From Aristolochia californica (Eukaryota; Streptophyta; Magnoliopsida; Piperales; Aristolochiaceae), in the NCBI GenBank assembly GCA_029961685.1, contig JARWKL010000016.1:625001-689000 (forward strand): a stretch of 64,000 nt of DNA. The letters are read 5' to 3'. The position numbers and the translations under genes are program-made. A model generated the notes under the pieces. That model was not told the origin of the DNA and did not search any database. It saw only the letters and a list, made by a program, of their open reading frames with translations. Shown here piece by piece: positions 1 through 13,300 of the stretch; the stretch's first letter is position 1; each line of letters starts with the position of its first letter.

Positions 1-1104
1 ATTATCCTCATCAACTCTTGCCTCGCTGGCATACCCAATTATTTCTTGTCTTTCCTTCACTGCCCAGTGGCAATCTGCCGAAAAATTGATGGGATTAAGA
101 GGAATTTTCTCTGAAAAGGCGCTGGCAAGGGCTCCAATTACCACTTGGTTCAATGGAATGATATCTGTTTACCCAAATCAAAAGGTGGCATTGGTATTTG
201 TCATACTCACAGCGTCAACAGAGCTTTCATCTTGAAATCGCTATAGAAATTTAACGCAAACCCCAACACTTCTGGCGCCCGATGATCGCCTCCTGTCTTG
301 GTTGGTCCTCACCCTGGCGCCCTTCTAGACTTCCATGAGAAGGGTATCCGTTTCTTCCTCGGCAATAGGGAAAGCCTCAGTTTCTGGAATGATAGGTGGT
401 GTGGTTCTGGACCTCTCTGCACCAACTATGTCCCCCTTCATCAAATCAGTCAGCGGTTCAATGCATATGTTGCTTCTCACAGGTCTCCTTCGACGACTGG
501 AACCTCTTTCTTTGTCGCAGCCTCAACAATGAGGAAGCGTCGCTGGCCTCATCCCTCCTCAAGACACTTCAAGGCACTATTGTTCGGCCTCATACTAAAG
601 ACAAGACCCCCGCCCCCGGCTGAATTCTTAAAACTTATTTTGATGGCAGTGCTAAGGGATAACCAGGCATTGCTGGTTTTGTGGTGTTCAGAGATGCTGA
701 TGGCCAAACCTTGCTCACATATTTGGGACCGATGGGGACCGCTGACTCAACTGAAGCTGAACTCTCCACTCTTCACCATGGTCTCTTCCTCTTCCAGTGT
801 CATCTTAGAGACCTATTCATCATTGAGGGTGATTCTCTCATCATCATCAACTGGTGCTCAACCACATCTTTTCCCCCTTGGTGTGACTGAATCATCCTCC
901 ATAAGATTTTAGACCTATCCTCCCAGATTCAATGCTATGGGACCCACATCCCGAGATCAGCAAACTCGTTTGCTGATTCTCTTGCAAAAAATGGAGCCCT
1001 CCTCCAATCCCTGATTTTAGGGGGAGAGTTCTCTTAATTCTGTTTGTATCTTTTCTGTTTTCTGCTAATAAATCTACGCTTTATTCAAAAAAAAAAAAAA
1101 AAAA
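1..1104 (+). mobile_element. LINE 3' part (RT thumb, zf-RVT, RNase H), frameshifted
   Basis: L1-type LINE tail running off the left edge. It begins in the reverse-transcriptase thumb (LINSCLAGIPNYF-like), then a zinc-knuckle block near 300-430 (GIRFFLGNRESLSFWNDRW), then an RNase H-like domain at ~640-1000 (STEAELSTLHHGL, FIIEGDS). It ends in a poly(A) run at 1087-1104. Several frameshifts show it is dead. It lies in the last visible intron of PAT23. Confidence 0.85.
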
Positions 1105-1157
1105 GTGTGAAGCGACCTTGTTGAGCAAATATTTCTCCTCCATTAACCAATTATTAC

Positions 1158-1306
1158 CTGTGAACCCTGTGATATGGCTAAAGTTGCAGCTGCAATCAAT
1201 AATATAACATCCATGAGTAGGAAAATGACAGCACCAGGATGTTCAATTAGCATACGGTGAAACCATGTTTCAGAAGAAGGAAAAACTGTTGGGTCCGTCC
1301 ACATCC
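1158..1306 (-). CDS. PAT23: PAT23 exon 12 (last exon in window)
   Basis: 149 bp with 49 codons after the split Arg. It encodes an extracytosolic loop ([16 protein letters not shown]) and the fourth membrane segment ([17 protein letters not shown]), ending phase 0 at a GTAATA donor. The next coding exon must lie left of position 1. Confidence 0.9.
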
Positions 1307-4300
1307 CTGCCACATAAGGGTTTGGTCTTACAATCAGAAACCGTCTTTAATTAAATATGAACATGAATGTTAACGTGTACCACATACTCTGAATTGCAAC
1401 ACCACCACCCAAAGATCCAGTCAAGGTTGCCATACAAAGAAATACAAAGAAGTCCCATCTATTTCTCTGCAATTGAACATTTAACCATTCATCAAAAAAA
1501 TTGAACATTTAACCAAATTAAAATTTTAAAAATGATAAGAAGGATTCACGGAAATAATCACTGCTTAAATATTTAAAAGTTCCTTAAATTTATGTTGAAT
1601 CAGGATGTTCATGCTCCATGTTTCCAAATCTTCAACTTCTCATGGTCATACTTAATACATTAGGCTAAGCAACAGCACCACATCCACCACCTACATGCAA
1701 GCAAAATGCACATAGATGGATAAACCAGGAATTTAATTTTCGACAACATCCATCCAATGCTGTTCTTGAAGGACCTCAAAGATCAAGGAAAAAAAAAACA
1801 GAATAGAAGTTAGGAGATGCCTCATAGGCCAGCTGTTGAGAATCAAAATGTCCTCCTACTCTTTTTCTGAATGTTTTTTTTTTTTTTTTTGAAATGATGC
1901 TGAATTTTATTAAGACAAAAGCTCAAGAGAGCAAATTACAAAGGAGGGAAGCCTTCCCAAACAATGAGAGATTGTTGGGAAGTTCCGAATTTAGCCAATT
2001 TATCAGCCAAAGAGTTGGCTGATCTAAGAATGAGATTCTAATTACAATGAATAAATGACACAATGTCAACAATACAATCAGCGCTAGGCCAATGGCGCCA
2101 AAGGGGGGGAACTATCTTTTGAACACCAACTGATGACAATCTTTGGTCTCCTTCAATAAGTAGCTTGCCATGGAGACGTTCCTTGAAGATTCAGAGGCCA
2201 AATAGAAAAGCACTTACTTCGGCAGTATTTGAATCAGCAATGCTCACCGGCCCAGCATAAGAAAGAATAGAGTCTCCGTTGTTACCTCTGAAAACACCAC
2301 TTACTTCAGTCGGCTCAAGACAGCCAGTAGCACTACCTTCAAAATTGAGTTTGATGCAGTCGCAAGGGGGAGGATCCCAGATGGCCATAACCGGAGTCTT
2401 GCAAGGGCTTGTCATATGAGCGATCAAACTTCAGTTTTCCCGAAGGGAAACATCCTATAGAGTGACAAACTTCTTTCTGGTATGTAACCAGCTCAAGATA
2501 AGGCCCACAACATATGAAGTCATATTGTCTGAGGTGCTAGCTTTGGAGTTGAATCTCCGGTTATTTCACTCGAACCATATGCACCATGGGACATGTGCAA
2601 AACATGCCAAAAGAATTAACTTGCCCAACCGAAGGAAGGTGTATCCCCCTAACCATCTCATAGGTGCTAAAGAGGTCCTGATGTAGCCCCATTTGGAGCC
2701 CAATCTTCTGAAAGATCTTCATCCAGACTTGCCAAGAAAATCCACAATGTAAAAGAACATGTTGGACTGTCTCATCGTACACACCACAAAGGGGACAAGC
2801 ACAATCAAGGGCAATGAAGCCACTTCTATGAAGGTTGTCAGTGTGAGGATCTGTTCTCTGATGGCCGACCACACAAAAAACTTGATTTTACTTGGCGCTG
2901 AGAACTTCCAAGCCAAGTTTGCCTTGTGCTCATGCATATTATAGTCTGGATAGGAGAGAACAAAAAGGTGAAGTTTCCTCATCATTTAGTCCCCGACGGA
3001 ATGGGAGACTCCACGACTGATCCCTTCAAGAATCAGCCACTGAGCAAAACAGGTCCCTAGCCACCCGAGTCCCGAGAAGTCCTCTGAGGGGGGACGGGGG
3101 TCGCACCATTCATCCAACCAGAAGAGGAGGGTCCTTTCATTGCCCGTGTGAAAGGAAATAGCATTCTCTGAATACCGGGAGGAGCTTATAAATTGATTTT
3201 CATATCGGGAATAAGAGGCGAGAGACACCACCCTCTCTCCACCAAGCACCCGAAAATTGAAGGTAGAATCTGACCATATCTCTCCATAGGCTGTTATGCT
3301 TGATGTTGAAGTTCCAAATCCATTTGAGCATAAGAGCTTTGTTCATTGCCTTCGTAGGTCGGATGCCTAATCCTCCCTTGGTGTGGGGCATGCAAATATC
3401 CTTCCAACTAACCAAATGATATTTGAAGGTATCTTTTGATCCTCTTCAGAGAAAGCGCCGACGGATGGCATCAAATCTTGGAGCAAAGGGAGGCCGGACA
3501 GTGCATGAATGATAGCAGATAGTTTGGCAGCCTTGCCAAACAAGACTTGAGGAGAGTGAGACGCCCAATTGTAGATAGAAGTTTAGCCCTCCAAGTAGCC
3601 AGTCTCTTCTCAAATTTCTCAATGAGGGGGGACCAGAGCAACACCGAAGGCTGAGAGTCAAAAAGTGGGAACCTAGATATGTAACTGGCAAATTTCCCAA
3701 GGAGCATCCCAAGTAGTAAGCCATACCCCGAAGCCCAGCTGGATCGATGTGGTAACCTAGTAGAGTGGTTTTCTTCCAGTTTATGTGCTGACTAGAAGCC
3801 AAATCAAATAATCCCAAAACAGTACACAATTTTCTAATCTGATTTATAGTACCAACCTCGAAACAAATAGTATCATCTACAAACTGGAGGATCAACATAT
3901 CAAAGGTTGTGCAGTCCGTCGTGGGGAGGAGCCATCCCATGTTCTTGACCGAATAGATCAAGGAGGATAGATATTCTGCCACCATATTGAAAAGCAAGGG
4001 GGAAAGGGGGTCTCCCTGTCTAATTCCCCTAGTTCCCTTAAAGTACCCACAAATTGTTCCGTTGAGAAGGACGGAGTAGCTTGCAGAAGAGATGCAGCTT
4101 TGGATCTAGAAGCATCATTTTCCCCTGAATCTCATCTTCGCTAGGAGGGTGTCAAAAACTTCCAGTTAACTCTGTTGAAAACTTTTTCGAAGTCAAACTT
4201 CAAGATAAATTTGGGAGCTTAAGAACCTTAAACTGGTAGATGAGCTCGTGACATGCCATGGCCGAATCAAGTATGTTCCTTCCCTTGATAAAAGCACTCT

Positions 4301-7300
4301 AGCCTTGATGAATGGCAATAGGAAGAACCGCCCCTGAGGCGATTAGCAAGGAGGCGCGCAATCACCTTATATGCACTAGTGGTGCGACTGATCAATCGGA
4401 AGTCGAATGGGAGTTATGCCCTATTTTTTTTAGGGATTAGGGCAATAAACAACGCTCTGATGCTTCTATATCTGATGTCATGCTAATAAAAGGAGTTGGA
4501 CATACAGGCAATGTCATCTCTGATGAAGGGCCAGCATCGGCGATAAAATTCCCTATTAAATCCGTCTTGGCCTAGTGCGCGATCTAGAGGAAGACCAAGG
4601 GCTGCAATTTCAATTTCTCGACTGGAGAAGGGGAACTTGATGAGACTAGCTGCAGTTGATGGAATAGCCTGGAAGTGAACCCTTTGGAAGAAAGGGCGAA
4701 CAAGTTGGCGATCAGAATATAAATCTACAAAAAAATCACCAATTTTCTGAATGTTGATTACACACACACACCCTTTACCCCAAGTGAGGATTGAACTCAA
4801 GACCTCACAGTAAAAATCACTCCATGTGACCATTGACTTAAATGTCTAAAATGTCTTTCTATTCACATGAAATATTGTTTCAGTTTCGGCTCATACAAAG
4901 TAGTCCTCATCAAACTAAGATTCTTCATTCTCAAAAATAAAAACGGATTGATCTTCTTTTGCCTTGGTTCATAAATTAACTGCCCCAACTAAGGATAAAC
5001 ATTTCTTTTACTATGCTTCCAAGGAAAAAATTTCACTAGTTTCAGATCAATTGCTCTAGGTAAGGGCAGGTTGTTGAAAACTTGTCTTGTGAGTTTTATA
5101 ATGAAGTAGATAAATTGGTGAATAAAAATTTCAATCAAGATCCTCCCCCTTGCGACTTCATTAAGCCGAATTTTGATGGTAGTACTATTGGATGTCCTGG
5201 GCCGGCTGGAGCAAGTGGTGTGTTCAGATGTCACAATGGAGACCCTATTCTTTCTTATGCTAGTCCCGTGGGCATTGATGATTCTAATACTACTGAAGTT
5301 AATGCTCTGTTGTTCAACCTCCAAATCTTCAAAGATCATCTCCATGGGAAGCTAGTCATTGAAGGCGACTCGAAGACGGTTATTAGTTGGTGTTCCAAAG
5401 ATAGTTTCCCCCCTTAGCGCCACAGGCCCATCACTGATAGTATTGCTAACATTGTATCTTCTACTCATTGTAATTGGAATCTCATTCCTAGATCAGCCAA
5501 CTCTGTGGCTGATAAATTGGCAAAATTCAGAACTGCCTAGCAATCTCTCATTGTTTGTGAAGGCTTCCCTCCTTTGTAAATTGCTCTTTTGAGCTTTTGT
5601 CTTAATTAAAATCAGCATCATTTCAAAAACAAAAAAAAATAGTTTCAGTCAGTATCCCTTTTGGTCCGGGGTGCCATATAGTTTAAAATTGATTTTCAAT
5701 GTGTTTCCAATGCTTTTTTCAGATTTTATGGTGCAGTTTTTAACTCAGTCTTTGTCCTCTCAAACTAGGGACTTTATGGCAACTCACTTTTGCTGCTACT
5801 AGTTGAGCTCTTTTGAAAGGAATGATAATTGTGCCTTTAATGGTAGGCAGCCTTCTCTAGGAGGAATGATTGAACGTATTACATGCATTTTTGGTTTAGT
5901 CAGTTTTCTGGTCTTCATTTTTTCCCCAGTTCCGTTTTACAAATGCATTGATGAGATATAGCTGGTTCTTCAAACTCTAGTATTCCTACTCTTGTTTTGT
6001 GGTGTCCTCCTCTAAGAGGGTTGGCTGAAACTCAATTTTGATGGGAGTTAAAAGGTGTAATTCAGGTCTCACGAGCGGGGCAGCTACATATCCAATGGGT
6101 TCATAACATGCGAAGTGTATATTCAATGATAATTCTTTAGCGAGATATGGAGCAGATCTTCTTGCTCTTTTAGTGTTAGATTCTTTTCCTTTTGATGTTC
6201 ACTTGTATGTTTGTTTTTTGTTACTTTTCTTTTTGTCTACTAGCGGTCCTTTCCAGCTCTCATGTACATCCTTTCTCTTTCTTTCTTTTTCTTTGAAATG
6301 GTGCTGAATTTTATTAGAGAGATAAAGTAATTACATTGGGGAGGAGGGACCACCCCGTACAATAAGGGATTGGAGGGAGGTTCCGATTTTAGCTAGCTTG
6401 TTAACAGAGTTTGCCGAGCGGTGAACATGACTCCAAGAGCAAGAAATTACAGAGGTAATATCAAAAATAGAAAAACAAAGTAGGCTAGTGTCGCTAAGGG
6501 GTGATGTCGAACCGAGCACCAACCAATAACCACTTTTGAGTCCCGTTCTATGAGCAGGTGGCCAAAAAGGTGATCTTTGAAGACGATAAGGCCTTGAAGA
6601 AGAGCGAAGACTTCAGCAGAGGTTGAGTCAGCAATCTCCATAGGACTCGAGTAGGAGATAACGATTTCGCCCAAAGAGTTCCGAAAAACGCCACCAAAGC
6701 CCGCTTGTCCTGGACAGCCAATGGCACTACCGTCGAAGTTATGCTTTATGACGCCAGGTGGAGGAGGAGACCACTCAATCATGGCTGGGGGTTTGGAAGG
6801 GGCTATCATGTGCGCAAGAATGTGCCAGTTCATCCGAAGAACACCAATGAGGGATGCAATTGGGACCATGAAGCTTTTGATAGAGTTAGTTGGTCTTTCC
6901 TCGACTTTGTCCTCCTTAATATGGGCTTTAGTGAGAGATGGAGGAGTTGGATAAGGAGCTGCATCTCCTCAGCCACATTCTCCATCATCAATGGTTCTCC
7001 TCATGATCAATTCATAAGCTCAAGAGGCCTCAAACAACGAGAACTGCTCCCCCCCCCCCCCCCCCCTTCTTTTTAATCTTCTAGGTGCTTCCCTCAATGT
7101 TTTTCCATACTGCCAGGCCAATGGTTGGATCTCTTTACCCTTCTCTATTGACTTTTTGACAGGAGGCCCTTTAGTCAAATTTGCAGGCAATACCATTTGC
7201 TTCTATAGTTGGAGTCAACCAAATGACAAGCATCAAAGACCTATTATCTATCTCCAAAATGATCTCTAGCCAACATGTCAATTGGCTAAAATCCTCACTT

Positions 7301-10300
7301 TGTGGAATCAACATTGACTCAGACCTTGCAGCCTTGTTCCTAGAAGTTCTTAGGTGTAAGGTGGGTGCCCTCCCTGCTTCTTAGCTTGGCTTTCATCTAG
7401 TTGAAACAAAACCCGGCCTTGTCAACTGGCTCCATGAAGGAGGAGCACCATCTGATTACAATCTAAAAGTCGCACTCAATGAGGAGGGAGCCAATAAGAA
7501 GGCCACAAAAAGGGATGAGGCCCTAGAGTAGAGCGAAGAGTTCAGCCGTCGTGGAATCAGCAGTGCCCATTGGACCCGCATAGGAAAGGATGGTATCGCC
7601 CTAAGAGTCCCAACGCCACGAAAACCAGCAATGCCCAGGCAACCACAAGAGTTTTTTTTTTTTTTTATAAAAGTGCGTGTATTGATAAAAAGGGGGAGGA
7701 AAATACAAGCATAGCTTTGGGGGCCTGACTCCACAACAAAGTGTTAGAGAGAAATACCCGCCTTAACCTGAGAGTCTGCCAGGTGATTAGCGGAGCGCGG
7801 AATGTGGTTCCATTTGCAGTTTAAACGAGAAAATAAATTACAATTTTCATTGAACATATCCCAATGACGCCACGGGGGTTGACCATGGTTAGCACACCAA
7901 TTGATGACCACTTTTGAATCGCCTTCAATAAAAAGGGGGCCAGAGAGGTGGCTAGAGAAGATTTTGAGCCCGTGCAAAAGACCAGAGAATTCTGCAGTGG
8001 TAGAATCTGAGTTGCCGAGGGGACCAGCATATGAGAAGAGGAGATCGCCATTTCCATTGTGGATAACACCACCGAAACTAGGGCAGTCAAGAGCACATCC
8101 ATCAAAATTGAGTTTTGTGTACCCAGGTGGAGGGGGGGCATGTAGCCATAGTAGGGGGGCGAGAGGGCAGAGACATCCCAACAATAGACTGCCAGTTTCC
8201 TCTGAAGTTTGAATCACTGAATTTTTTGAATTCTTTTCTGTTTAGGAGCCAGACAGAGACTTGGCTAGAGATTTGCTCAATCAAAACCTCAATAGGACAA
8301 GTTTTGAATTTGAATATCCTCCTATTGCGTTATTTCCAGAGAGCTCAGATTATATGTCCAATACAACAAGATAAGATCATTTTTCCTAATTTTGGGAGCT
8401 TTGTGCTGACGAGGGAGAGGACAATGTCAGCAATGTTTTCAAAGGCACAAAATTGAAGGCCAATTTTGTTTATAAGGGAAGTCCAGACTAGGTAGGCAAA
8501 CTAACATGATAGAAGGATATGTGTTGCTGTTTCTGGAGCATTTTTGCAAAAAGGGCAGAGAGGGTACAAGACAAGGGTGCCCCGACGTATTAAAGAACCA
8601 AAAGTTAGGATTTTGTTTCTACAGGCAGACCAAATGAAGAATTTAGCACGTGGAGGGGTGAGCAGATCCCAAGCATAAGCAGCAGGGTGTTTTGGGTGGG
8701 CTGATGAGAGGTTGTTTAAGTATATATAAGCAGAAGATGTAGAGAAGGATCCCTTTGGGCAAGGAGTCTAGAATAGAGTGTCATTGAAGATATTTGGTTG
8801 TCTGGTTGGAAGAGTGTGAAGGAGTTGGGATGCAAGAAGAGCTTCAGGATCAGAGAGATGTCTTCTAAGATTGAGATTCTAGTCCCCATTTTCTGACCAG
8901 ATGTCCGAGATATAGATCTCTGAGTTACCCGAGAGGCCAAAGATTTCCGGGAAGCTATTTTTGAGAGGGGATTGGCCAACCCACCAATCTTTCCAGAACT
9001 TTGTTGTATTTCCATTTCCAATGTAACATTTTGTAGCCATTTTGAATTTGGGGAGGAGCCGAGCTATTTTTTTCCAGGCGGGTGAGAGAGAGTGAATTCG
9101 CCCTCCCTCTGTCCAACAGCCAAAGTGGAGATTTGCCTTCTCCATAACAAAAGTTCTCCAAATCAAATGAGGATACATATTAAATTTCCAAATCCACTTA
9201 AGAAGCAGAGCAAAGTTTGTTGTGGATGTATCTCGGATACCCAACCCACCCAATGCTTTTGGCTTGCATACCTCCTCCCATTTAACCAGATGATATTTTT
9301 TTTCACCGTTTGGCCCACCCCAAAGGAAACGTCTCTTTAGGAGCTCAATTCTGTTTCTGATTGATGTTGGGCAATGGAACATACATAGATAGTAGTTAGG
9401 AATTCCTTGTAAGCATGATTTGATGAGAATTAACTTGCCTGCTTTTGAGAGGAATTTTCCCCTAAACCCTAAACCACAAGTGTTGCCATCGAAGTTAGCT
9501 CTCCTTTGCTTCTTGTTTTGTTGCATTATCTCTTTTGACATTGTTTACTCTTCGCTCCCCCAGGAGCTTCAATTGATTCCTTTTTTCTCACTATTATAAA
9601 AAATGAGATTATTACTCTTCATTACAGTATTTGACATTTTTAAAACGAAGTGGCATTTCAGGGTTTCATGTATACCAATTCCTAAACTCCATCACTGATC
9701 AGCTTACTATGATGGAAACTCAAACAACACCTTATTATAAATCTCCCAGCCTAATTTTGGGCTCTTTGTAGGACTTCAGGCCCGTTTCCTTTAACAAAAT
9801 TTTCCGTCCTTCAAAAAAATAAACAAGTAGAATACATCACCAACCAACTTAATATGCTGGCTTCTCTGTATCGTTGTCTCTATACAGATGAGACCCAAGC
9901 CTCATAATAAACTCATTCATGGTGACTGCCCACTAACCAAAAATTTTCCTTCCCTCTCGAGAATGCCTTTTTATCCTACATAATTGAAAAAAACTTAGAG
10001 ATGCTGTTTTCAGTCATTAAAGAAGACAAACAGAATCATGCATCTAAAAGACTTTAAGAAGATCTAAGAGCAGTTGGCATAGAAGGTAAGTGTGTAACCA
10101 ATTAAATTAGATCCATAAGATGTAAATGACCACCCAACTACTCTACTTCAATCAGCATGAATTTGCTAGACAGTATAGAACATTATATCAGTTAATTGAG
10201 CCAGTTCCTCCCAAAATAACTAGCCGGAGTCCTCTTCTCAACCAGCATAGACATGGAATACAGCTATACATCTGGTATAGTTTTCTACCCACTAACAGTA

Positions 10301-13300
10301 TCAACATCTTTTGCTTCAGTGTAACAGATTATATTAGAAAAAAAACAACTCTTTTTATGCGATAAGTTCTCACCTTCCCCACACAATTGGATATCCAAGG
10401 GCAGTGATGGTCAAACTGCTCCACACAACACTTACAAGATGGACAGTGCTTGGAGCGCACGGGTCTGATTATCTAATCACATATACAACATTCACAAAGA
10501 TAAGATTACATATAAAAGAGAGGCATCTTAATTAATGAGGATTTACAGATGTAAGACATTATGGATTCTTCCAGCAGAAGCTGGAAACTCATTGCGACCA
10601 ACCTTGCAGGTAGGACAAAGTTGGGACCAATTTCCTGCCCAAATTGAAGAATTATTCAAGTCAACATTCAACAATAGATCCTGCAAAACAAAAAGAATGA
10701 ACAATGATTTAGGAATCCATTGAAGTTACTATTATTTATGTACTTTACCCATAATTTTTGTTTTTTTTTCTTTTTTCTTCCTTAGAAAATTACATTGATA
10801 CTGCTTTCTTTTTTCTTTTCTTTTTTTGAAGAACACCGATGTTATAAAAGCAAGACCCTCCGGCTAGTAGAACCAGGGTCAACGGAACTTCCTAATTTAA
10901 AAGACTTTGAATCAGGTCAAAACCCAGTTGACAAGGCTGGGTTTTGATTCAACTAGCAAACCGGCTGACAAGTGGCTGGTCATTTGTAACATGAGTAGAG
11001 TTCTCCCCATATGACACAGAAGCACACCTCCCGTAAAAAAATAAAAAATAAAGTGGGGAAGGTGGTCTTATGCTAGAGGGGGAAGGGCTCCCACCCTTCC
11101 CTCCATCATGTGGGACTTTCGCATGGCAGAGGGGAGAGTGGACCCTTCCCCTCCACCTCCCTCTTATAATAATTAAAGGAGAAGCTTCCTTTAATAGCAT
11201 TTTTTTGTAATTATTTTTTTATTGGGGAAGGTGGTTCTTATGCTAGAGGGGGATGGACCCCCACCTCCCCTCCATCATGTGGGACTTTTGCATGATGCTG
11301 GAGAGGGTGGGGCCCTCCCCCTCCACCTCCCTCTTACACATATTGAAGGAGAAGCTCCCTTAATAGTTTTTTTTTTTAAATGCCCTTAATAGTTTTTTTA
11401 TATTATGTTGTTGTTTTTTATTTTTAGGAAAAATGACATCAACTTGTTTAACTGATGCTCAAACCCGGTTGACCCAAGTTCAACCAACGGTTAAACTTAG
11501 TTGACCTAGATTCAACCAAACCAGATTATGTCACCTGGTTAGTTTTATAATGCTCATTGATACCGCATTTTATTAACAAATATTTCTTTATAACTATTTC
11601 AAAAAAAAGTAAATATTTCTTTATCCAAATTTTACCATGCTCATTAAAGCCAAATTAAGAAAAAAATGAAGGTCACCGGCTGTAAAGTCACTTAGACATT
11701 TAGCATCATTACCATTTTGAAGCAGAATTAAGAAGAAGGAAAAAACAAACCAGAGTACTCAAGAAAAGTCAGAGATAGAAAAAAGGGAAACAAAAACTTG
11801 AAGTATTAGTTCTGCAATGTAACAAGTGAAAGCATTTTACAGATGTGGGTTGCAGTTCAATGGTCTTTGAGGGGGCTTTCTACATGTAGGTCTGGACTTC
11901 AAGTCTCCTAGGCTCAAGGGGGAAATCAGTATAAAGAATTGCAAGCTGTCCAATAAAGACCCAGGTTTTTTTTCTTTTTCTCTTTTTTTTTTTTTTTTGA
12001 GAAATAAAGACACCCTGGTTATACTAAAAAAGATGCAGATACCTCTAATTTGATACCAGGAAAAGGACTTTAATTAAAGCCTACTATTAGACAAGAGGTA
12101 AACTAAATCCAGGAAATCAAGGACCATGGTCTACCAGCCATAAAATTTGAATTTGAGCACAACAGTTATTAAATAATATATCTCTGAACCGTTTACAACT
12201 CAGGAATCTCATAGAGAAATAGTCAAATTTAGTCAAGTGGCTTAATGAAGGTAACATGAAAATGAAATTTCTCATTCTATTGCATCAGCTCACAAGAGGT
12301 GAAACTTGATTTCCTCATTAAGGGTTGATGTCGATTTTTTCGAAGATTATATCTGATTGGTAATGGTTTAGTGGCCTTTTTCACAAATTTATATTCTGAT
12401 AACATATCTGATAGACCTCCGATTGGAGACCTCTCCTTCAAAAGCCTTTTTCAAGTGTAACGCGGATTCTCTGGAGCTTCATTTCTCAATTCTCAATGGA
12501 GGAGGTTGAAGCTGCTTTATTATCTATGCATAAGGCTCTTGCACACAATGGTTTTTACCTCCAAATCTTCATAAAAAAATGTTGGCATATTTTTTTGGAG
12601 AAATGTTGGCATTTTTTTAAAATGATCTTATTGCTCCTGTTGAGGATTTCCATTGTAATGGGGTTTCTTCTAAAGCTATGGGAGCATTTTTTATAGCTTT
12701 TGTTATAATAATAAAAAAAAAAAAACACAAGTGCTGAGAACTCAGGTCTTTTTAGACCAATTAGTCTCTTCTCTAGTGCTTATATGTTGGTTGTCAAGGT
12801 TTTAGCATCTGTTGAGTTCTCAATGCAGTTATAAATCTAAATCAAACTGTTTTTATAAAAGGGCATCAAATTCTTGATTGGCATTTACTGCTGTTCTTGC
12901 ATTCATTCAATAGGTCTGATAGCCAAGGGATATTAATTAAATTGGACATGGAAAAAGCATTTGATAGAGTTAGTTGGGCCTCCTGGGTAGCATTATGGAA
13001 AAGAATGGCTTTGTTAGAAAATGGCAGTTTGGATGCATATTTATTTTCTTCTGAATCTTTTCTGTTCTCGTTACTGGGGCTGAAAAAAGGTTACTTTAAA
13101 GGAACTAGAGGATTAAGGCAAGGGTGCTTGCTGTCCCTGATGTTGTTTAACATTGCAGGGGAAGCCATATCTGTTATAGTTCAAACAGCTAGGTCTTTGG
13201 GATTGTTGCATCTCACCCTTCTTCTCTAGTCCTAGGCGCTGTTTATGCAAAGGAGAAGTAGCCCAACTGATTAGCATTTAGAACCTGTTGGCAATCTATG

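Noticed and set aside
1104..1157. Last PAT23 coding exon
   Set aside because: Exon 12 ends in a clear GTAATA donor, and this short stretch does not encode the expected ITTNE-type continuation.
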